From contig JAIWNF010000037.1 in NCBI GenBank assembly GCA_025093555.1, positions 62,001 to 126,000 on the forward strand: DNA of 64,000 nucleotides. Reading direction: 5' to 3'. A program made the position numbers and the translations under genes. Origin of the DNA: Circinella umbellata (taxonomy: Eukaryota; Mucoromycota; Mucoromycetes; Mucorales; Lichtheimiaceae). The notes below the pieces were generated by a model that saw nothing but the letters and a program-made list of their open reading frames with translations, searched no databases and was not told the DNA's origin. The first letter of the stretch is position 1. Each line of letters starts with the position of its first letter. Positions 55,175-64,000 of the stretch are shown one piece after another.

Positions 55175-55275
55175 TTTTCCACCCTCGGGTTTTTGCATTC
55201 CCCACCCTGGCTTTTTGCACACTTCTTGGGCTAAATCCCACACCTGTGCAAAAAAAGTGGGATTCGACTGTACCT
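55175..55275. mobile_element. Pogo/Tc1-like terminal sequence A
   Basis: Read on the minus strand from about 55273 the sequence begins TACAGTCGAATCCCAC and T7GCAC. It then repeats GTGCAAAAAG and ATGCAAAAACCC blocks down to about 55180. The same TACAGTC-A-CCC-(T)nGCAC opening occurs at 59508. TACAGT ends plus subterminal repeats are typical of pogo/Fot-type DNA transposons (family knowledge). No intact transposase is nearby. Confidence 0.45.
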
Positions 55276-56099
55276 ACAAGTTTACTAATGTGTGAAGTGG
55301 ATACGTATGTACTTTTGCAATTATATATGTATGCGTCTGTTTTAGTAGTTTAGACTATATGTGGGTAATAGATATAATGTTCTTAAATAGAACACACTTT
55401 TTTCTATTTCATCCGACAGCTTTTTTTTATCCTTTTTGCTTTCTCTTTTACTCATTGTGATTCATTGGTTGACATGTACTTTGAGAAACTATATACTTTT
55501 TTTTTTATTTCGTCATGTAAACTCGGGTATATGTAGTATATCCATAGCAACAGCACTATTTTTATTTTATTTTCGATTGTTGCAATACCCAACAAAGGTG
55601 TAACTACACAGATATCTTTAATAACAGGATAAATGCCATCAAGGACTAGAAAAATGCAGTGTCCCACAAATAATTCTACATAAAAAATTGTACGTAACAC
55701 AAAATAATCAAAGAAAGTACTTTACATCAAAGATTTTCGGTCTGTAACAGTTCCGCATAGCAGCAAAAAAAGAAAGAGTGGTCATTACTCAATTATATAA
55801 TAGTTGAATTTTATAAAGAAATAAGATCAACAAGAATAATATATATATATATAAATGTGAAGAAAGGGCAGGTTTAGAAGAGAGGTGAAAAAGAAAAAAA
55901 AAACCAATAAATATACTTTACTATTTACTTTAAGAATTAAAAAAAAATGGTTTTTTTTAGGTATAATGATATATAAATAAAATAGATGAAAAAAGGATTT
56001 GTGTGTGTAATGTGTAAGTGATATTAAAATATTAATAAGTTAAATTTAATTATTTGGTTTTTTAATCAGTGGGTTGTGATATAATGAGTTGTAATTTTT
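55276..56099. other. Intergenic, 3' side of the Rab6 gene
   Basis: About 820 bases of AT-rich sequence; no supported gene. It contains a short (AT)n at about 55838-55852. Confidence 0.45.
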
Positions 56100-57532
<1,433 letters not shown>

Positions 57533-59350
57533 GCTTTTTTTTTTTTTTTGGTTTTTAGAATAGAATTCTTTAAAGGAGAGGAAAGGAATAAAGAGAATGA
57601 AAATGAAAGAAAGAAAGAAAGAAAGAAAAAAAAAGACTGGGGGGGGGTCAACTTGTAATACGAGAAAAGTCTAATGGACAGTGGTGTAACACTTAATTGG
57701 AAAAGGTTAATAAGATCTTTAAGGAATGTGAAATTATTATCTTTTTAAAGCGCAAAAAGGAAATGATATACTCCCCCCAAAAAATAATTAACACAACAAT
57801 ATGAGCTATTTCTTTTTTATTTATTTTGGCTCGCATCATTAAGGTGAAAATTTGTCTCCTGTTGAACACAGAGCCCGGTTTAATATATTTAAGACATCTC
57901 ATACAAGTATGTAAAGAAAAATAAAAGTCCTGTTGGGATGACAGGGAAAAAAGACATAGGAATAAAGTAGTAGGTACTGGAGAGGGATTGAGGAGTACTT
58001 GCAGCATACAGTGTTTTGCGCTTAGGAATATAAATCCAATCTTTGATCCCACCAGATATAAACTTTCAGAGATCAATATGATTCTTGGCCACTTAAGTAT
58101 GATTTTTATTTGATCAAAGTGAAAATTTTCAACATTCAATATTTTCATTAGGAACCCGTCCGGACTAGAGAAAAGCAAAAAAATATAATATTGAGGTGGC
58201 GATCACCCTCGTTGTCACGATAATCTATAATAGTTTTTGTTGCGTTGGGAAACAAGTAATAAAAATGATCATGGTTTTTAATAACGCTGAAAGTTTTATT
58301 TTTTTGATCGTTGTTATGAAACTCGAGAAATGCGTGTTCCCGGTGATCCATTCCATTCATGCAAACACGATAACACTCGTCACCCACAGCAATCAGCACA
58401 TCCAATAAGACCACTGGCAAAGCCAGTTCTACATACTTACAGAACTATCATTCTTCTTTGTTGAACAAATACAGTCGCCACCTTCCATCCATTTCTCTAT
58501 TTCATACCTTTCCCCTCCGAGCATTTATCCACACAACAGACTTCTTTTTTTTCTTTTTTCTCGGCGTATTTATTTATATACGTATTATATAAATGTATTT
58601 TATAGCTCTTCTTTTATTATTACAACTCTCTTCCTCCTCCTTGTGTTTTATCTCTCATTACCCCTTCTTCTCAAATCCTTTTTCTATTTACTCCTTCTGC
58701 TCCTACTTCATCTTCACCCATCTTTTGTATATATTTTTTTATTACCATAGACTTTTACTTGAGAAAAAAAAATAAAATCAAAAAACAAAAAGAGATTATC
58801 ATTTATATATATATATACAGCAGCGTAGAGTTCGCAATATAAAGAATGATGTTTGTAAAGATGATGTTATTTTTAATGTGGTGTACTAGAATCTTTCCAA
58901 CGATAATAATAGATGAGGATAGAAATTCATTCGCCCCATATACATCAACATTGAATGCTGCCTTACTTCTCATCACGTTTTGGACGGCTATACTTGTAAA
59001 GACCATCAATCCAATAGATAATAAGCTCTCAAAGTCAATATAATATATTGCTTGATCCAAATTTCGGTTTATAAATGTATGATAAGAATATGTAAATTTA
59101 CCTACTTGTCAATAATAATAAAAATGTTGCGTCCAATATTTTTCCAAGATGCAGATATATGTATATATATATATATAATAGGTATTGTTATTTATATAAA
59201 AAATATTTAGTACTTTGGTGGTAAAAGCTAATGATATGTACAAATAATGGGTAAAATAATACAGTTGCAGAACCGAATTATTCTTTGCTGGTACTTTCGA
59301 TATTTCCATATTTGAATAATGATTCATACACAAATATTAAATTATAGCAT
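57533..59350. other. Spacer with decayed open stretches
   Basis: The stretch 58560-58795 is pyrimidine-rich then A-rich, like the leaders of expressed genes in this window, but it runs into sequence (58846-59043) that encodes nothing I recognise on either strand. Minus-strand open stretches at 58420-58148 and 58178-57693 lack recognisable domains. This may be the lost 5' part or displaced promoter of the UPF0014 locus, which is speculative. Confidence 0.35.
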
Positions 59351-59508
59351 AGTTTACTCCCGGTTAGCGCAACTCGCCCAAAAACTTTGATGCAAGTTGC
59401 AAATTTCGATTCTATTAAGTATTGCTAACATTTCCAAAAAATTAAAAAACAGTTCAGAACTGGGAGATTTGCAAAAGCGGGAGGTGCAAAAGCAGGGGTT
59501 GACTGTAA
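59350..59508. mobile_element. Pogo-like short element or terminus B
   Basis: The right end, read on the minus strand, is TACAGTCAACCCCTGCTTTT followed by GCACCTCCCGC. The left end (TAGTTTACTCCCGGTTAGCG, then CAACTCGCC) is an imperfect counterpart, so the 160-bp piece could be a miniature element inserted at TA. It resembles terminus A at 55.2 kb and lies just upstream of the broken UPF0014 gene. Confidence 0.45.
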
Positions 59509-59708
59509 TAAATATTCGAATCGGTATAATGATGGGGACTATATAGTAGGTTTTTCGCTCGTTCGTTTATACCGGTAGTGCATTGATTTTAATGAATTTA
59601 CATCCTGGTTATTCTTTGAATAAACCTTGTTTTACTCCTTCGCTAAAACAATCTTTCCAATCCATTTTACGACCGTGAAGTTGAACCCTATAGGTAACAA
59701 TAAAATCG

Positions 59709-59728
59709 ATGCTCTGCGATAAAGAGAG

Positions 59729-59759
<31 letters not shown>

Positions 59760-60678
59760 AATGATGATGGATTATTTGTAATAATAGAAGTCATGGAGGA
59801 TGCTGAGATAGGTGCGAATGATGATGATGACGACAGCGTTCCGCCGTGTTGTGGTTATAATATATCGAAACAGACATTCCGCAGCATGGTAATTATTAAA
59901 AATGATTACAAAGGATGATAAAGCATAGCAACAACAACAACGAGCCAGTAAACTAAACGAACGATTGTATTATTTTAGTTCTTGGCAGTATTATTATCCA
60001 AAGCATCTTCCACTCTTTTGATCGGCATCATCGGTAGTAAATATGCTATGGAACAACATCCATTCTGGATTCCAGAAACCTTTATCCCTACCATGGGTAT
60101 GCTTTTAGGCAATATGATGAGTGGCATGGCTGATGCCTTAAGTAGTTGTTTATCCAGCGTTGGATCCCGTAAAGAACACATTGAAACCTATTTAGCTTTC
60201 GGTGCAAGTCGTTGGGAAGCTGGTCAATCGATTGCCATTAAAGCTGTTCGATTAGCTATGTTACCTACAATTAATCAGATGTCAGTAATTGGATTGATTT
60301 CTATTCAGGGTATGATGACAGGTCAGATTTTAGGTGGTGCGCTAGTCATGAATGCGGTAAGATACCAGCAGATCATCATGTTTATGATTTCTGCCAGTAC
60401 TGCATTAGGTGTATTAAGTGCTGTCGTAGCATGTATTCGTGTCATGATTGACAATCGTCATCGTCTTCGTCCTGAACGTATTGTCAATGGTAGAGCAATT
60501 ATATTCCGTGACATTTGTGATTTACGTAGTAGTAGCCACGTGGAAATTACTTGTTTATGTCATCTGTTGTTGTAGTAAACGTAGCAAGAAAAATCAAGAA
60601 CGTCGTGGATCTTATCGAGAAGAAGCAGAAGAAGATACTAATTATGAAGATGTTCGTCAACCATTATTAAATAATTAA
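59709..60678 (+). pseudogene. UPF0014/FetB-type membrane transporter, 5'-truncated and frameshifted
   Basis: One exon ends at 59888 (FVIIEVMEDAE ... KQTFRSM) and is joined by a GT-AG intron to 59979 onward. There the family core is plain: TLLIGIIGSKYAMEQHPFW, PTMGMLLGNMMSG, IETYLAFGASRWEAGQ, MLPTINQMSVIGLISIQGMM and MFMISASTALGVL, ending NRHRLRPERI. The first two or three membrane helices of the family are missing; instead the frame runs back into ten TGT codons (Cys) from a microsatellite (59729-59758). At about 60480-60495 the frame shifts by one extra base. The shifted frame holds a last hydrophobic helix and a tail ending RQPLLNN. FetB-type proteins pair with an ATPase to move metals or organic substrates (family knowledge). 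A pseudogene, or an active gene with assembly errors and an unseen 5' exon. Confidence 0.65.
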
Positions 60679-61029
60679 ATCATCATAACCAACATTTTAT
60701 AATAATAATTTGTAATAGAATATATAAAGTTTCTTTTCGTCTCCCCCCGCCTTTTTCCTTTCCTTTTCCAAACATTTTCTCTTTTTACTTACAATATTTA
60801 TATACATACTGTAAAGGTGTGTGTAGCTTTACGAGTTGAGGGGTTTTAATGATGGTTGGCAATTTAGGTTGGGATAACCAAAATATTAGACTTAAAATTT
60901 AATTGAGTAAAGTAAAATATCGGAAATGATCCAGTTTTCACTCAAAATGGAAGAAAGAGGCTAAGACTTAGTTTTTATAAAGAAAAATAATAATTGATTG
61001 ATTGTGGGAGCTTATTTTTTGGACTTATA
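60679..61029. other. Intergenic spacer
   Basis: Pyrimidine-rich 3' flank of the UPF0014 locus, then AT-rich DNA with no gene. Confidence 0.4.
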
Positions 61030-61465
61030 TTATGCCAAACCACAAAGAAGAAATTTCACTTGGAAATATGAGTTGGATTAATTATCCAAATAGTGGATAT
61101 AAAAGTATTTTATTTAAAAAATGTAAAGATAAGAAGCTAAGTGGTAAAAGTGTCTGATCAATTCGATCCTATTTATACTATTTACTATAATGTTTAATAA
61201 TAATTGATATTATAAAAACTATTTAATAATCATTAATGCTTCTTGTTAATATTAAAAATATTTAATAATCATTAATGTTTCTTGTTAATATTAAAAATAA
61301 TTAATAATGTTTTTTTAACATTAGCGTCCACCAGTGAAATTCAATCTTAGTTTCGGCAATTATAATATTCATTTTAATACTTCATTTATTATTATTACTA
61401 AATTTTGTTCATATGACAATAAAAGAAAATATGATGAGTGGGGATTTTTTCAGGCGTAACAATAC
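61030..61465 (+). repeat. Solo-LTR-like repeat, copy 2
   Basis: It shares with 497-1038 the opening AAACCACAAAGAAGAA (copy 1: AAACCACAAAAAGAGAA), the box CCTATTTATACTATTTAC, and a GCGTAAC end (copy 1: GCACGTTACAAC), in the same order and orientation. A 39-40-bp tandem repeat (61215-61310, about 2.4 units) sits just behind the TATTTATACTATTT box, in the same place as the 22-bp array of copy 1. The ends are approximate. Confidence 0.5.
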
Positions 61466-62925
61466 AAAACTTTCCCAACATGTTTTACATATCTAGCAAC
61501 CTCGCTCATCATCTCTACCATTTCAGTATATATATATATGCATACGACTCGTCATTCAACTCATAAAATACACAGACATACTCCATGAACGATCTGTTTG
61601 TTTTTCATTTTTCAAACAGCCCCCCCACTCCCTGCTCTTTTTTCTTGTTATCATTCATATATCATTTTCGCTTTCTCTATATACTACATTATTCTACTCT
61701 ACTCTATTTGATATACTTGGTTTTTTTTCTCCTAGTTACATATATACATATCGTTATCAATAAAAAAAAGTCTCTTATATCTTTTTTTATTATTATTATT
61801 TACACATTCATGATTTGTTACATCATAAAGGGTAATATGGGAAATGGAATTTGGTCATGGAAAAAGGGAAAGTAACTTTTGAACATTTTCAAATTGAGCC
61901 ACGTGAATGGAGTTGAGCTATCACCACTTTGTAGTTAAAAGCTTTTCCAAGGTTATTTTTAAGCTATTGATTTTTATTTATGTCATACGTATACATGTAT
62001 ATATATGTTGTATATATGAGATAAGAAGCATCAAAGCCTTACAATATTCGGTCTACTTTGTATTTCATATTATCAAAAAAAAAAGATACATCCTGAAACA
62101 TTTTATTAATAATAATGGTAACGCAAGCATTAAGGCCTTTATTGCACCCCAAAAGACAAAAAACGAAAATACAGCTTATAAAGTTTACATTTACTGTGAA
62201 GAACAACACTACCGTCATCAGTGAATATATTGTAGCTGCTTGCTTGTGGTGCGGAGACAAATAAAAAGATAGAAAAAATAGACCAAGAATAACTTACGTA
62301 TAATGCACAATCTTGGCGTTATAAAACTGTATCATTGATTAATATCGTATAAACAATAGATTGGTTATCATCTTGTTCGTCGAGAGTTGCACCAGCCAAA
62401 AAAAAAGACTTGTATTCTCGACGTAGTTGTCTGCTCCATATATTCTGAACCCATACACGTACAGACATATAAACTAGAGTATCGAACGCATTTTAATTGG
62501 ATTTCAATACGCGTCGATTGAGCTGCTCAATCCATTGGGTATAGAATTATTTGATACAAGCTTGTATAAAAAGTAAAAAAAAAAGTTGATTATTTTATAA
62601 TTTGTTCTAATAACGTGAACATCTTTGTGGTACATTATTACGTTTCACTATCAAATTAAGTATAAATTGTATTGCGGGTAGTCTAACAATGATATATTAT
62701 AAACAGTGTACTTGACAACGAAAATACAGACAATAAAACCATTATAATAAAATTCTATACTCTTGACCCTGCAAATAATTTTTTTATTTTCATTTTTCAA
62801 ACCTATTAATACAGTATAATTATCATTAATTTTATTTTTGCGCCCTATTATCTTTATATTTGGATTCTATGATTATTATTTATGATTTAACCTTTAAAGT
62901 TTTACAAGTCATACCTTCTTGTTTT
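61466..62925. other. Repeat-like flank with coding relics
   Basis: No intact gene. Two open stretches look like relics. A plus-strand one (about 62095-62222) reads SIKAFIAPQKTKNENTAYKV. A minus-strand one (about 62500-62328) reads RVWVQNIWSRQLRREYKSF, then LAGATLDEQDDNQS. Neither has a start, splice context or family I can name. Confidence 0.35.
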
Positions 62926-62931
62926 CCAGTA

Positions 62932-63287
62932 TGACACCTCCAATGGCTTTATCTTATTAAAGTACATCACAATATTTATCAGTGAGGTGTACGATAGAAT
63001 AATAGTTTAGTTCAACAATAAAAATATAATAAAACGATGAGTCCTTTGAAACAGTGTTTATTCTTGAAAAATAAGATAAAGATTATTATTCTATGTACGA
63101 GTTGGTCTATTTATATGAGTTGTTTATTATGATGGGTTATCTCTGGTATGTCATCTGAAGAATGTATCTTAAAGAATGCTATCTTCAGGTATGATAACCT
63201 TATTCTTTGGAAGATCCTTTTTAGCTTTATCAGGGGTAGACCCTTAGAATCTCCGGTATTTTATACTCTTAATTCCAGGACACTACA
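62932..63287 (-). repeat. Second LTR-like element
   Basis: Read on the minus strand it begins TGTAGTGTCCTGGAATTAAG at 63287, a start typical of Ty3/gypsy LTRs, and contains a CATATAAATAGACC promoter-like box (about 63117-63104). It probably ends with ...GGAGGTGTCA near 62932. It is unlike the 497/61030 family. I saw no internal genes and no target-site duplication. Confidence 0.4.
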
Positions 63288-64000
63288 ATCAGGCTAATAT
63301 TTTTTTAAGATGGTCTGAGATTTTCTTGAGTGACTATTTTGAATAGATACATGTAAATCACACAGTACATGGATGGATCGAAAATGGTTTTTTTTTTGGA
63401 TATCTCGTAGTTGTTTTTTTTGTTGTCTCCTCCGTAACCACACTTATCCACATTCCGTCATTATTGGTAATATTTAATGACAAGAACGATTTAAGACTGC
63501 TTCATCATGTAAGTTACAATATTATTAGTATCATCTGGACCACCAAAGAAAGAAGAAAAGAATTGGTAATGATAAAAGCATTTTATTTTATGTATTTTAT
63601 TTATATGCTTTGCCCTACTACCCCTTTATGATGTCTTTTTTCATGAATGACTGATATCCATGAGATAACAAAATCGCTTGAATTTATCACCTTTCAGTAG
63701 TACACCGACTACCACTATTAGAAAGAGGTGATATTTCCCAGGTAAGCAATTAGATAATCTAGTATTTGTATTATATATAATATTAATTATGCATACATAT
63801 AACCGATCAAAATCGCTCTGTAACTACTACTACTAGTACTACTGGTACTAGCTTTAAAAAGGATATATGCAATTGGATGTCTGATGCAGATTTTGTTTTC
63901 TAGTAGTCATGAAAAAAGAAAATAGTGAGTTATCTGACCAAACGTATCATCCATGAACATCATTATGATCACATTACTATTCATAGTAAACTGGAGTTTT
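63288..64000. other. Right edge, no gene
   Basis: AT-rich sequence with a (TAC)n patch near 63822-63850. No supported gene. Confidence 0.45.

Noticed and set aside
58593..58775. Hydrophobic Leu/Phe-rich frame
   Set aside because: It derives from a CT-rich leader-like stretch and has no family features.

Overview
The window is nuclear DNA of a filamentous fungus, most likely an early-diverging Mucoromycota/Mucorales species (inference). It is very AT-rich with long A and T runs and microsatellites. Genes are rich in short GT-AG introns, and the gene set is fungal with conserved eukaryotic housekeeping members: a DHX34-type helicase, a c'-type V-ATPase proteolipid, Sec1, Bro1, Rab6 and mitochondrial Hsp70. 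I cannot name the genus. There are no operons; neighbouring genes are arranged head-to-head, tail-to-tail or in tandem. I see no tRNA, rRNA or CRISPR array.

Layout. 1-18 kb is gene-poor. It holds a solo-LTR-like repeat (497-1038), a small foldback element (about 2380-2490), a transposon-like coding remnant (2584-2935), a frame-broken F-box/LRR gene (about 3400-4280), one uncertain small gene (5792), a decayed reverse-strand gene (about 7.96-9.49 kb) and one clear gene for a secreted cysteine-rich, probably GPI-anchored protein (11309-11968). A 6.8-kb stretch without genes then precedes a GATA-type zinc-finger regulator (18818-20572).

20-35.8 kb is dense: a small mitochondrial membrane protein, Sec1 (14 exons), the V-ATPase c' subunit (7 exons), a DHX34 helicase (18 exons, minus strand) and, divergently, a Bro1/ALIX gene carrying a one-base frame break. 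After a 3.5-kb spacer come a G-protein alpha subunit (39.3 kb), a zinc CDF transporter (42.9 kb), glycerol kinase (45.5 kb), mitochondrial Hsp70 (minus, 47.9-50.6 kb) with a divergent GFA/CENP-V zinc protein (51 kb), a C78 (ZUFSP/ZUP1) deubiquitinase (minus, 52.2-53.9 kb), and Rab6/Ypt6 (minus, 56.1-57.5 kb). A 5'-truncated, frameshifted UPF0014/FetB-type transporter lies at 59.7-60.7 kb. Repeat remnants (pogo-like ends, a second copy of the first LTR family, another LTR-like stretch) occupy 54-55.3 kb and 59-64 kb.

Themes. Four genes serve membrane traffic and organelle function (Sec1, Rab6, Bro1, V-ATPase c'). The most useful observations concern gene structure. Three genes contain microexons of 7, 13 and 17 nt that an ordinary gene finder would probably miss. 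Three loci (F-box, Bro1, UPF0014) are each broken by a single base, which means either real decay or assembly indels. All exon boundaries were derived by hand from splice-site and frame consistency.
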